Origin: CAZSHG01 sp964459995
GTDB lineage: Bacteria; UBP14; UBA6098
Direction: 5' to 3'
Assembly: GCA_964459995.1 (NCBI GenBank)
Contig: CAYWOR010000004.1
Coordinates: 1 to 64,000 of the forward strand
DNA: 64,000 nucleotides
The notes under the pieces were generated by a model. The model ran no database searches, was not told the origin of the DNA, and saw nothing but the letters and a program-made list of their open reading frames with translations. The stretch's first letter is position 1; every line of letters starts with the position of its first letter. Below are positions 1 through 7,851 of the stretch, one piece after another. The position numbers and the translations under genes are program-made.

Positions 1-55
1 CAGTTAAAAGGTTTGCTACGAATATTAGTGCGCATATTATAATTCTATTTTTCAT
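1..55 (-). CDS. Secreted protein of unknown function, N-terminal fragment (runs off the left edge)
   Basis: Only the first 18 codons are in the window. They start at an ATG (complement of 53-55) preceded by a strong Shine-Dalgarno (AAGGAGG) and encode MKNRIIICALIFVANLLT, a lysine/arginine n-region followed by a hydrophobic h-region, so an export signal is likely. The start is 1 nt past the stop codon of the upstream secreted protein, so the two are probably co-transcribed. The mature part lies outside the window and no function can be assigned. Confidence 0.7.
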   Translation of the reverse strand, partial: MKNRIIICALIFVANLLT

Positions 56-56
56 A

Positions 57-1331
57 TCACTCACCTCCTTCTATCTTTATCAAATAGGGCGAGTGATCAG
101 ATACTCCTTCCTTCGGGCAACCTCCTAAAAAGACTATTCCTTTCTCGAATTTGAATCCCGGCCAACAACTAAACGGAAAAAAGCCATCAGGCCATGTAGC
201 TAATAATTCTCCGTCGCTTTTTGAGTATATAGCTATTTTTGAAGAAAAGGAATTTTCCAGACCTTTCCCCGAACCGACAATACAAATATCTCCGTTCGCG
301 AAAAAACCTATTCTTTCTGCCGCCATAGGTGTGTCAGAATTCCACAGCAATTGAAGCGTATCTTGAGTATTTAGGAAATAGATTTTATCCTGTATTATTA
401 GGCCAATATCGACTACTTCCGCCGTAGCTAAAACCAAATTGCTACCTTTATTTACCAAGTTATCGATAATCAACCTATCTATCGAATCAGGATAAGGAAT
501 CTCGAATCTATATTCATTTACTCCGTCTGCTTTTACCATTGTTAAATCATTTACCGGACCTTCGAGGTAAAACACCGAGCCATCGGGCTCTAACGAATAC
601 ATTTTTTGTAACCGTTCAGATGATCCCCCAAACCTGAGAAATTGATAATCCAATATACTTTTCGAATACAATTCGCCTGAAGTGGTGTCATAAACGGTAA
701 GCTCGAACTCGTCCGGAGTTGCGCTCGATTTCTGAACGGCAAAATAACCTCCAGAATATGACCCATTATAATATGATGAATCCACGTTAAAAACCGGCTC
801 TCCGTTTTTCCCTATAGCATAGAAATAACTCTTGCTCCCGTCGGGCAAGGTGTCTTCATACGCGAAAAGTGCCCATCCATTCTCGCCAATGACTTCCAGG
901 TGACAATAGCGAGTCGATACCCAAGCTGGTTCGTCTTTGAACAAAGGCGTAACGCGTATGGAATCGAAATCGTATTTTTCGAAGAGCCACATCGTATCGC
1001 CAGAGGTAGTTCCCGCCCACCTTAGAGTATCGTAGTGATTAAAGGATTGGAAATACTCGATAAGATGCCCTTGGTATTCATTTGTGCCCAGAGCATTATA
1101 CAATGTATCAATGTTAAGCAAAGTGTCCATTTTAACAGCATAATTAGAAGTCGAGTCGCTTTGGTTGCCCAAAAGCCATATTTTACCGGTTTCATCGGCA
1201 TACATGCTGTAAACATCGACTCCGGTCTCCTCCCAATCTTCGTTAGTCATCACCACCCGAAAGGTGTAGGTCGAGTCCGCCACCGCCGCGAGGGCGAGCA
1301 GGGCGAGTGTCAGCAGAATCAGGTTTCTCAT
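57..1331 (-). CDS. Secreted protein of unknown function, possible beta-propeller
   Basis: A 424-residue protein starting at the ATG at 1331, chosen because AAAGGAGAACA lies directly upstream and a clear signal peptide follows (MRNLILLTLALLALAAVADS). A longer in-frame extension to 1490 is arginine-rich, has no ribosome site and is probably not translated. The mature part is rich in aromatic and Asp/Ser/Thr residues, with recurring short strands ending in D/N-x-x-Y or W-x-L, as in surface beta-propellers. I see no catalytic motif and no Por-type C-terminal sorting domain. It is directly followed by another signal-peptide gene, so the pair probably forms an envelope operon. No family is recognised. 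Confidence 0.75.
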   Translation of the reverse strand: MRNLILLTLALLALAAVADSTYTFRVVMTNEDWEETGVDVYSMYADETGKIWLLGNQSDSTSNYAVKMDTLLNIDTLYNALGTNEYQGHLIEYFQSFNHYDTLRWAGTTSGDTMWLFEKYDFDSIRVTPLFKDEPAWVSTRYCHLEVIGENGWALFAYEDTLPDGSKSYFYAIGKNGEPVFNVDSSYYNGSYSGGYFAVQKSSATPDEFELTVYDTTSGELYSKSILDYQFLRFGGSSERLQKMYSLEPDGSVFYLEGPVNDLTMVKADGVNEYRFEIPYPDSIDRLIIDNLVNKGSNLVLATAEVVDIGLIIQDKIYFLNTQDTLQLLWNSDTPMAAERIGFFANGDICIVGSGKGLENSFSSKIAIYSKSDGELLATWPDGFFPFSCWPGFKFEKGIVFLGGCPKEGVSDHSPYLIKIEGGE

Positions 1332-1586
1332 TTGTTCTCCTTTGTTATATTCCCACTCTCTTTTTTGTATGGTCTTTGCATGGCGCGGTCGGGGCGTTTG
1401 CCGTTGGTCGCGGTTCGGGTTGGGGCGATATTTTGAAAAACATGCTTCATTTCTAAAGACCAATCTAAAACAGTGGGGCGGGGTTATCAAGGATAAAATA
1501 GAGGGTCGCGAGAAAAATGTTTCGGCAGGGTTGCGCCTTTAAAGAGGGTGTTTCGCAATGGGCTGAAGGCGAGATTAGGTGTTCTG

Positions 1587-1964
1587 TCAATCCTCCAGAA
1601 CGACCATCGCGGTGGCGTATTCGGATGTGTGGCTTATCGAGAGATGAGTAGTTACTATTCCTCGTTTCGCGGCGAGCTTTTTCGCGTTGCCTTCGAGACA
1701 AATAAAGGGGTTGCCGAGATCGTCGTTGACTATTTGGATGTCTTTCCAGTCGATTCCACCGCGAAGGCCTGTGCCGAGGGCCTTAAGAAATGCCTCTTTT
1801 GCCGCGAATCTCGCCGCGAGGTTGATTTCCGGCGTTTTTTTGGCTTTGCAATAGGCGATTTCGTTATCTGCAAAGATTTTCGAGACAAAATCTTCGCCAA
1901 ACTCCTCGGCGATTTTTTTCACGCGCGGGATGTCAATTATGTCGATGCCGATGCCAATTATCAT
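1587..1964 (-). CDS. acpS: Holo-[acyl-carrier-protein] synthase
   Basis: A 125-residue AcpS, the usual length for the family. It transfers 4'-phosphopantetheine from CoA to the serine of apo-ACP in the cytoplasm. The N-terminal GIGIDIIDIPRV carries the Mg-binding Asp and FAAKEAFLKALG carries the second metal-binding Glu and CoA-contacting Lys. The C-terminal LSISHTSEYATAMVVLE matches the family ending. The start is the ATG at 1964, which shares its A with the TGA of the upstream threonine dehydrogenase (TGATG), so the two are translationally coupled. An in-frame upstream extension to 2099 overlaps that gene and is rejected. Confidence 0.95.
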   Translation of the reverse strand: MIIGIGIDIIDIPRVKKIAEEFGEDFVSKIFADNEIAYCKAKKTPEINLAARFAAKEAFLKALGTGLRGGIDWKDIQIVNDDLGNPFICLEGNAKKLAAKRGIVTTHLSISHTSEYATAMVVLED

Positions 1965-2944
1965 CAGTTGTATAGCCTGCCCCCCTCGTGGCGTTTGCGG
2001 AGCTTTTCGAGCATATCGCGTGTCATCGAATCGAGGTCCCAATCGTGCTTCCAGCCCCATTCGTTTCGCGCTACGGAATCGTCGATGCTCTCCGGCCATG
2101 AATCGGCGATTTTCTGGCGATAATCGGGGGCGTAGTCGATCTCGAAATTTGGGATGTATTTTTTAATTGCCTCCGCGAGTTCGGCGGGTGTAACGCTGAA
2201 AGCCGCAAGGTTGAAATCGTTATGATGAGAAAGTTTTTCGAAATCGGCTTTCGCGAGGTCGATGGTCGCCTTAATGCAGTCGGGCATATACATCATAGGC
2301 AGGCGCGTGTTCGGGCCGAGGAAGCATGTGTATTTGCCATTTTCGATGGCTTTGTAAAAGATATCGACGGCGTAGTCTGTCGTTCCGCCGCCGGGAAGGG
2401 TCTCCGATGAGATGATTCCGGGATACCGAAGACCGCGGACATCGATTCCAAAGCGTTGGACATAGTAATCGCAAAGTCTTTCGCCGCAGACTTTCGTGAC
2501 GCCATACATGCTTGTAGGCCGCAATATTGTGTCGTTCGGGGTATTCACCCTTGGCGTGTCCGGCCCGAAAGCGGCGATGGACGATGGCATTATTATCCTT
2601 ACAAGTTGATATTTGGAAGCGCATTGCAGGACATTCAACACGCCGTTCATGTTGACATCCCAGCACTTGAACGGGTTTTGCTCGCCGGTTGCCGACAGGA
2701 TAGCGGCCATGTTGTAAATTGTGTCGATCGAGTATTCCTCGATTACCCTTTCTATTTCAATTATATTAGTAATATCGACCGTTTCGAAAAGACCCTCGGC
2801 GAGTTTGCCCTCAGATGGGCGACGAATATCCGCCGCGATGACATTGGTTTCGCCGTAAATATCGCGCAAAGCGACGGTAAGCTCTGTGCCAATCTGCCCA
2901 CATGCGCCAATTACCAGGATTTTCTTCATTTCTTTCATCATCAT
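1964..2944 (-). CDS. NAD-dependent epimerase/dehydratase, probable L-threonine 3-dehydrogenase (SDR type)
   Basis: About 326 residues of extended SDR fold. The NAD-binding glycine motif GACGQIG is near residue 12 and the catalytic YGVTK (YxxxK) is near residue 150. The whole protein resembles the short-chain type of L-threonine dehydrogenase (the Flavobacterium frigidimaris/eukaryotic TDH family), including LRYPGIIS and the GGGTTDYA stretch after it. That enzyme oxidises threonine to 2-amino-3-ketobutyrate; the usual ligase partner (Kbl) is not nearby. Several starts are possible (GTG 2947, ATG 2944, ATG 2941). AAAAGG at 2950-2955 is best spaced for 2944 or 2941. It is translationally coupled to acpS downstream. 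Specificity is inferred, since related enzymes act on nucleotide sugars. Confidence 0.85.
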   Translation of the reverse strand: MMMKEMKKILVIGACGQIGTELTVALRDIYGETNVIAADIRRPSEGKLAEGLFETVDITNIIEIERVIEEYSIDTIYNMAAILSATGEQNPFKCWDVNMNGVLNVLQCASKYQLVRIIMPSSIAAFGPDTPRVNTPNDTILRPTSMYGVTKVCGERLCDYYVQRFGIDVRGLRYPGIISSETLPGGGTTDYAVDIFYKAIENGKYTCFLGPNTRLPMMYMPDCIKATIDLAKADFEKLSHHNDFNLAAFSVTPAELAEAIKKYIPNFEIDYAPDYRQKIADSWPESIDDSVARNEWGWKHDWDLDSMTRDMLEKLRKRHEGGRLYN

Positions 2945-2966
2945 CACAACCTTTTCGAATGTTTGA

Positions 2967-2981
2967 GTTCAAATTTTGAAC
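2967..2981. promoter_or_regulatory. Candidate operator palindrome in the threonine dehydrogenase leader
   Basis: GTTCAAATTTTGAAC is a near-perfect 15-bp palindrome with 7-bp arms. It covers the transcription start predicted for the leftward promoter at 2984-3012 (about 2977). Position and symmetry suggest a repressor site, but the regulator is unknown. It could instead be a small mRNA hairpin. Confidence 0.4.
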
Positions 2982-2983
2982 CA

Positions 2984-3012
2984 AAGATACAGTGCCATCC
3001 CTCATCTGTCAA
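2984..3012 (-). promoter_or_regulatory. Sigma-70-type promoter for threonine dehydrogenase-acpS
   Basis: On the minus strand TTGACA (3007-3012) is followed after exactly 17 nt by TATCTT (2984-2989). The predicted start is near 2977, giving a leader of about 33 nt with an AAAAGG ribosome site. It faces away from the inverted-repeat element at 3035-3283. Confidence 0.6.
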
Positions 3013-3034
3013 CGATAAATCCGAATTTGCATAA

Positions 3035-3283
3035 AAGGGGGGCGTCGCAGTCGGTCGCCGCATCGAGGGTTTTGATCTCGTATTAAATTTAATTGGCGGC
3101 GACCGACTCGACCGAGCCGGTTCAATTGAGTAACATATTTTAACAATCAAGAAATCTTTGTATCGCAAAAAGCCTCCGAGCGCTCGAAGCCGGCTCGGTC
3201 GGTTCCGCGAGAATCGGGGCTATCAATTTTGGCATAACCACAGTTTTTATATCCCGATTCTCGCGGAACGCGACGCCCCCCTT
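3035..3283. repeat. Perfect gapless four-way-junction inverted-repeat element
   Basis: Four consecutive perfect inverted-repeat pairs tile this 249-nt stretch. The closing stem is 3035-3048 with 3270-3283 (14 bp). Arm 1 is 3049-3061 with 3096-3108 (13 bp), arm 2 is 3109-3120 with 3190-3201 (12 bp) and arm 3 is 3202-3218 with 3253-3269 (17 bp). Each stem begins at the base after the previous one ends (3048/3049, 3108/3109, 3201/3202, 3269/3270), so the fold is a Holliday-like junction with no unpaired base and 56 perfect pairs. Stems are GC-rich. The AT-rich caps are 34, 69 and 34 nt; the middle one contains a further 10-bp palindrome at 3177-3186. No credible ORF lies inside. It sits between two divergent promoters (2984-3012 and 3301-3328), so it is outside both predicted mRNAs. 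It could be a cruciform-forming DNA element, a structured RNA with its own promoter, or a small non-autonomous mobile element. Confidence 0.9.
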
Positions 3284-3300
3284 CGGTAATAATCGAGAGC

Positions 3301-3328
3301 TTGACATTCGCGAGAAAGCTTTTATATT
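3301..3328 (+). promoter_or_regulatory. Sigma-70-type promoter for the class II aldolase gene
   Basis: TTGACA (3301-3306), a 16-nt spacer and TATATT (3323-3328) predict a start near 3335. A GGGAGG ribosome site (3345-3350) then precedes the ATG at 3357. The promoter starts 18 bp downstream of the four-way-junction element. Confidence 0.65.
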
Positions 3329-3356
3329 GCGATAGCCTTTTTTTGGGAGGATCACT

Positions 3357-4436
3357 ATGGATCGATTTGAAAAACTTCTAAGTCTTATACCGGAAAATGC
3401 ACGCTTAGTTTTGGATGACAGAAGACTTCCGGTAATAAATTCTCGGTTCGTTTTCGACGCGCTTATCGATGAGCGGACAATAGTCATGGCGGCCAATTGC
3501 AGAATACCCTATGTAATTCCGGGGATAATGCGTGCCGCACAGGAACTCGACGCCGTTGTGGCATTCGAACTTGCGAAGACCGAGGGTGACATCGATGGCG
3601 GATACACCGGACAAACCCCCAAAATTTATGCAGAAACCTGCTTCCGATATGCCGAGGAAGTCGGACTGAAAGTTCCCTTTTTTGTCCATGCCGATCATCT
3701 CACAGTGAAAGACACCGAAGAAAAAACTATCGAAGATACAACACGACTTCTCGAAGCTCAAATCGATGCCGGATACACAAGTTTCGCCATCGATGCCTCG
3801 CATAATCCTTTGCCGGATAATACAAATATAACGATTCGCCTTGCAAAGAAAATCACCGAACATAACTTCGGTCTCGAAGTCGAGGTTGGGGAGATTGCTG
3901 GAACACTTGGCAAATTAACAACCGTCGATGAGGCGGTATCTTTTATCGCTTATCTAACCGATGCCGGTCATTCGCCAAACCTTCTGGCAATTTCAAACGG
4001 CTCGAAACATGGGAATTATCGCCTCGACGAGGAAGTCCAAATCGATCTGGAGAGAACTGGCGAGATTTTCACCGCAATTCGCCCATACGGTGTCGCGATT
4101 GCTCAGCATGGCATCACGGGAACGCCTCTATCGATGATTCATAAGTTCACCGATTATGGAATACGCAAAGGAAATGTCGGAACAATCTGGCAAAATATCG
4201 CGCATCGAAATCTCCCCTTCGAACTTTTCGAGGAGATGAAACGATGGGCGGATTCAAATGGCGTCGATATCAAAAAGGCTACAAGACGTTTCAAACCGCA
4301 ACTCGATGCAATCGATGACAAATGCAAACAGCTTATTGCGGACGATGCATATATTACCGCGAAAGAATTCATCACCGCCTTCCGCGCGGAAGGCACCGCT
4401 TCGATGGTCATGGATTACATTGAAGAAAAATTGTAG
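3357..4436 (+). CDS. Class II (zinc-dependent) fructose-bisphosphate aldolase family protein
   Basis: A 359-residue TIM-barrel aldolase of the class II ketose-bisphosphate family. It cleaves or forms a C-C bond through a Zn-stabilised enediolate, in glycolysis/gluconeogenesis if the substrate is fructose 1,6-bisphosphate. HADH (111-114) supplies the catalytic Asp and a Zn-ligand His. EVEVGE (174-179), NGSKHG (214-219) and AQHGITGTP (249-257) match the metal- and phosphate-binding segments. The ATG is preceded by GGGAGG. Its own promoter and terminator make it monocistronic. Sequence alone does not separate fructose- from tagatose-bisphosphate specificity. Confidence 0.88.
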   Translation: MDRFEKLLSLIPENARLVLDDRRLPVINSRFVFDALIDERTIVMAANCRIPYVIPGIMRAAQELDAVVAFELAKTEGDIDGGYTGQTPKIYAETCFRYAEEVGLKVPFFVHADHLTVKDTEEKTIEDTTRLLEAQIDAGYTSFAIDASHNPLPDNTNITIRLAKKITEHNFGLEVEVGEIAGTLGKLTTVDEAVSFIAYLTDAGHSPNLLAISNGSKHGNYRLDEEVQIDLERTGEIFTAIRPYGVAIAQHGITGTPLSMIHKFTDYGIRKGNVGTIWQNIAHRNLPFELFEEMKRWADSNGVDIKKATRRFKPQLDAIDDKCKQLIADDAYITAKEFITAFRAEGTASMVMDYIEEKL

Positions 4437-4461
4437 AGCTACATCCAATTTCTGCATTCTG

Positions 4462-4490
4462 TCCGGTTGGGTAACCAACCGGATTTTTTT
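4462..4490 (+). terminator. Intrinsic terminator of the aldolase gene
   Basis: A 9-bp perfect stem (TCCGGTTGG 4462-4470 with 4475-4483) has a GTAA tetraloop and is followed by seven T. There is no T run on the opposite side, so it ends the rightward transcript only. Confidence 0.9.
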
Positions 4491-4506
4491 GATCGTGCAA
4501 ATATGG

Positions 4507-7371
4507 TTATTTTGCCAAAGTTACAGTGCCGTTGCAGACAACCTCGTTTTCGGTCTTAATGACATAAATATAAAGCCCCATCGGAAGCGGTTCTCCGGCA
4601 AAATCGGTGCCGTCCCAACGCGCCATCTCGACAGCTCCCGCTCCGCGTGAAACCGCGATCTCCTTAACCTTGATGTTACGAATGGTGAATATCGAGATAA
4701 TCCCGTCCAAACGATACATCTCGGGATAATAAAACTGCGCGAAATCATTTATGCCATCGCCATTAGGGGTAAATGGATTAGGAAGACGTTCACAGGTCGT
4801 CAGCGGGTAGAACATATATTCGAAGCAATAGGTTGTGTCATTAGGACCGCAAAGGATGCAGGGACCTTCGTTTGCAGGGATAAGATCATTGGCTCTGATA
4901 CAGACCTCGAAAGTATCTCCGCGTGCAATGCCAAAATCGTCCGGAAGGCCGGAAATAGTGGCAACGCCCTCGGTAACTCCACCTGCATAAGAAAGAAAAC
5001 CGTCGCCCATTCTATATTCTGTCCCGTCGATAGTCATCGCAATTGTATTATACTCGATTCCTGCAGGTCTGTCTTCAAGCCAAACCGCGATAGTCATCAT
5101 TCCAGTGAACTCGAAGCCCGGTTGAGGCTGAATACTCTGCACTGCAGGCGGCTCCAAATCGACCGCGAAGAAAGATGACGCAGATGCTGTGATTGTGCAT
5201 CCACGAGTGTCGTCGGCACGATAAAGATTGAAAGGAACAATTTGTCCATGTGCCCATGGATTCTGCGGAATAAAAACGAGCGTATCATCCGCGTAGGTAA
5301 GTTCTGCATCCGATGAGCTGAAAGTTGTTTCTTCAACCTGCATACGAATTGTGGAACCGTCGATTGGATTATCCTCGCCGATTAGCTCAAGAATAATCGG
5401 TTGATACGGACAGGCCGTTATAGTCGTGTCTGTGGGTGCACTCGATGGTGGACAAAGAACCTGCGCCACAGGGCCGACGCAAGGCGAAATCGAATACTCG
5501 CAACAGATGGTCGTGTCATTTGGGCCGCAAAGATTGCAGGAGTCGAGACCGGGTAAAACGCCATCGGCGATGTAAACACAAGCTACAAATGTATCTCCGG
5601 GCATAATTCCAATGGCGAAAGAGTTCGCACGGAAAATCAAATCGCCGTCGCCGTATAGACCAGTGATATGGTAGTTAAGATGTCCATCGCCATGCCTGAA
5701 CTCCGCGCCATCGATATGAAGAACAATGCTCGATATGTCGATTGTGCCCGGAAAATCCTCGATATGCCATGAAAAATCAATCGAGTCGCCAAACTGAAAT
5801 CCGCATGGGGGGTTATAAGATGTTACCACAGGTGGTTGTATGTCAGTAATGAATGCGCCGGAAACCTCCTCGCGAAGGTCGCAACCCATCGAATCCTCGG
5901 CATCGACGAGATTATAGACGATAACACGGTTGTGTGGCCATATTTCGTCGGGTATAAAACGAAGCACACCGTCATCGAAGGTCATATTTTCGGGAAAAGC
6001 GTATTCGAGGCCATCGACTTCGAGACGTATCTTCGAGGTCTGAACTCCGCTTCCCTCGTCGTTAACTCGAATCGTGATTTCCTGATATGGGCATGCGGAA
6101 ATTGCCGCGTAGGGCGGGCAAATCGGCTCGCCGGTCGGGCCGGGACATCCGCAATCGGGAATAAAGATACATCCGCGAGCAGTATCTGAGAATTCGAGGC
6201 TGGACACAACAAGGTCGAAACAAGCCTCCTGACCGATACATCCTTCGATTGAATTTATCTGCCATAAATAGCAATGCCTCTCCCCTATACTCCATGGGCC
6301 GTAGGTCTGTGGATTCTCGCTCGAGATGGAAATACAACTCCCCGGAAAAATCTCGGCTGTAAGCTCGCTAAGATAAGCACCGGTATTGTTCGTCACGCAG
6401 AAACTGATAAGCTCGAATGTATCAACCAAAGCAATTACATCACTAAAAATGACATCCCAAGTAACACCCAGTGGATACCAGTTTCCGCCGGAAGACGTGG
6501 TTGTATTCTGATACCAAAACGTCGCATCGACAGGGTCGTTCATAGCTGTGCATGGATCATCCCAGCTAATCGTGCTTGTCGATGAAAAGAGAATATATCC
6601 ACCATCCACAATAGCGTTATAACCCTCAGCGCGTGTGTAATTGCAGACGCCGTCGCAACCGTCACCAAGCTCGTAAAAAGTATTGTCGGTGAAAAAGACA
6701 ATAATGTGAATTGCATTTTCGCGCCAGTCATAATTATTCGCGGCGGCCATGATCGCGCAAAGGCTGTTCTCCGCGCCGTCGGCTCCACCCCAAGCTGTTA
6801 TTGTGAGTAGCCACGAATTGAACTGTGTGAAATCGCTTGTCATCTGCCATCCGGTGGCAAGGTTGCCGTCGGCATCAAAAAGCTCGCGCGGTATGTCGTC
6901 CCAAGGTTCAAGATCTGGTGCTACAGCGTCGCCATAGCAAACACCGCCGAGGCGGTAGTTGTATTCTCCTAAGTCAAGCATCTCGACGAGTTCGGAGATA
7001 TTGTCTCGAACACCGTTTATTGTTCCGCCCATACTTCCGGTGTTGTCGATGCAGAAAACGATATCTACGCCGCCGGCGTTATCGCCGCAGTAAAGCTCAA
7101 TGGCGAATTCGCCTTCCATGATGCGTTTCAATGGATAAGCTTCGCCACGATAACTATAGATAATGCTCTCTATCTCGATACCCTTTTCCGCATCATTAAA
7201 GCCATAATTCGATTTTAATCCTGCGAAGGGTTGTGTTTCGGGCAAACTAAAATCGGATTCATGTTGAATCGATGCAGAGTGATTCTCGGTTTTGTCGGCA
7301 AATACACTGCCGTTTGTAAGCAAGAGGCCGAAAAACAGGCAACTTATGATAACTTTTCGATAACTTTTCAT
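4507..7371 (-). CDS. Secreted VWA-domain surface protein with duplicated modules and a Por-type C-terminal domain
   Basis: A 954-residue exported protein. The signal peptide is residues 1-25. A von Willebrand factor A domain starts at about 103 and has an intact MIDAS start, DNTGS (109-113). Residues of about 420-860 contain two tandem copies of a ~210-residue cysteine-rich unit; each has ACPYQ, a VDG-type strand motif, PP-V plus a G-F-x-F segment, and the closing CGPNDTT. The C-terminal ~90 residues (PNPFTPNGDGIND, then W-x-G, GLYIYVIKT) are a CHU_C/FlgD-like sorting domain as used by Por/type IX secretion. It is probably a cell-surface adhesin or sensor. A GAGGAAG ribosome site supports the start. 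It converges on the aldolase gene. Its ligand is unknown. Confidence 0.85.
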   Translation of the reverse strand: MKSYRKVIISCLFFGLLLTNGSVFADKTENHSASIQHESDFSLPETQPFAGLKSNYGFNDAEKGIEIESIIYSYRGEAYPLKRIMEGEFAIELYCGDNAGGVDIVFCIDNTGSMGGTINGVRDNISELVEMLDLGEYNYRLGGVCYGDAVAPDLEPWDDIPRELFDADGNLATGWQMTSDFTQFNSWLLTITAWGGADGAENSLCAIMAAANNYDWRENAIHIIVFFTDNTFYELGDGCDGVCNYTRAEGYNAIVDGGYILFSSTSTISWDDPCTAMNDPVDATFWYQNTTTSSGGNWYPLGVTWDVIFSDVIALVDTFELISFCVTNNTGAYLSELTAEIFPGSCISISSENPQTYGPWSIGERHCYLWQINSIEGCIGQEACFDLVVSSLEFSDTARGCIFIPDCGCPGPTGEPICPPYAAISACPYQEITIRVNDEGSGVQTSKIRLEVDGLEYAFPENMTFDDGVLRFIPDEIWPHNRVIVYNLVDAEDSMGCDLREEVSGAFITDIQPPVVTSYNPPCGFQFGDSIDFSWHIEDFPGTIDISSIVLHIDGAEFRHGDGHLNYHITGLYGDGDLIFRANSFAIGIMPGDTFVACVYIADGVLPGLDSCNLCGPNDTTICCEYSISPCVGPVAQVLCPPSSAPTDTTITACPYQPIILELIGEDNPIDGSTIRMQVEETTFSSSDAELTYADDTLVFIPQNPWAHGQIVPFNLYRADDTRGCTITASASSFFAVDLEPPAVQSIQPQPGFEFTGMMTIAVWLEDRPAGIEYNTIAMTIDGTEYRMGDGFLSYAGGVTEGVATISGLPDDFGIARGDTFEVCIRANDLIPANEGPCILCGPNDTTYCFEYMFYPLTTCERLPNPFTPNGDGINDFAQFYYPEMYRLDGIISIFTIRNIKVKEIAVSRGAGAVEMARWDGTDFAGEPLPMGLYIYVIKTENEVVCNGTVTLAK

Positions 7372-7413
7372 TTCACTTCCTCATCATGAAGTTTGGAAGT
7401 TCATATATGTAAT

Positions 7414-7441
7414 AATTTAACATTCTTGTTAAATAAGTCAA
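7414..7441 (-). promoter_or_regulatory. Sigma-70-type promoter for the VWA surface protein
   Basis: On the minus strand TTGACT (7436-7441), a 16-nt spacer and TAAATT (7414-7419) lie upstream of the ATG at 7371. The predicted leader is about 36 nt and includes GAGGAAG. Confidence 0.5.
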
Positions 7442-7505
7442 CTGAGATTTCGCGAATCCCCACAAATACTTTCCTTTGTGTAGTTTTCCAAAGGGTTGCA
7501 AAAAG

Positions 7506-7556
7506 ATGAAGACAATTCAACTCGACAAAAAGAATATTTATTCTGACTATTTGTAA
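7506..7556 (+). CDS. Possible 16-residue microORF
   Basis: ATG at 7506 with AAAGGG about 9 nt upstream opens MKTIQLDKKNIYSDYL, then TAA. It is too short for statistical support. It is listed only because its IQLDKKNI resembles IKLERTNL in the next microORF (7637-7750). The 7372-7851 interval has no ordinary gene; besides the two microORFs it holds only promoter-like boxes. Confidence 0.2.
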   Translation: MKTIQLDKKNIYSDYL

Positions 7557-7563
7557 AAAGTTC

Positions 7564-7591
7564 TTGACATTTAGAAAAACACACTTATCTT
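7564..7591 (+). promoter_or_regulatory. Candidate promoter for the 37-residue microORF
   Basis: TTGACA (7564-7569), a 16-nt spacer and TATCTT (7586-7591) are followed by a GGAGG ribosome site (7628-7632) and ATG at 7637. Confidence 0.45.
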
Positions 7592-7636
7592 TTCTTCGAG
7601 TTAAGTTGTTTCAAATCAAATTTAACGGAGGACGAA

Positions 7637-7750
7637 ATGAACACCGAAAATCACAACGACAAAAAGAACACTGCTGAAATCCAAAAATCGACGACGAGAA
7701 TCAAACTCGAAAGAACGAATCTCAGGAAAGCATTTACTTTTCCTCTGTAA
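7637..7750 (+). CDS. Candidate 37-residue small protein
   Basis: ATG at 7637 follows GGAGG at ideal spacing and lies 46 nt downstream of a good promoter match. It encodes a charged, Asn/Lys-rich 37-residue peptide whose second half reads RIKLERTNLRKAFTFPL. That part faintly resembles leader motifs of some class I lanthipeptide-type precursors (L-x-L-x-K/R-x-T-I/L), but no modification enzyme is nearby. It could also be a short regulatory leader for the M16 protease gene or a chance ORF. The promoter plus ribosome-site arrangement is the best evidence that it is real. Confidence 0.4.
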   Translation: MNTENHNDKKNTAEIQKSTTRIKLERTNLRKAFTFPL

Positions 7751-7791
7751 TTCGACTGATTAGAAAATATTCAATCTTGCCGATACATCTG

Positions 7792-7819
7792 TTGAATAAT
7801 TCATATTAATGAATATATT
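7792..7819 (+). promoter_or_regulatory. Candidate promoter for the M16 protease gene
   Basis: TTGAAT (7792-7797), a 16-nt spacer and TATATT (7814-7819) predict a ~26-nt leader with AGGAG before the ATG at 7852. Confidence 0.5.
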
Positions 7820-7851
7820 GAAGCGATTGTCGGTCTTTATCAGGAGAAAAA

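Noticed and set aside
1370..1440. G-rich stretch as a G-quadruplex or promoter element
   Set aside because: Only three runs of three or more G are present and no -10/-35 pair faces either neighbour.
1964..2099. N-terminal extension of AcpS
   Set aside because: It overlaps the threonine dehydrogenase coding region, and the TGATG junction gives a normal-length AcpS.
2456..3034. 192-residue plus-strand reading frame opposite the threonine dehydrogenase
   Set aside because: It lies antisense to a gene with clear SDR motifs, has no family resemblance or ribosome site, and runs into the promoter region.
3035..3283. Reading the inverted repeats as a pair of transcription terminators
   Set aside because: No T run follows any stem, and both flanking genes are transcribed away from the element.
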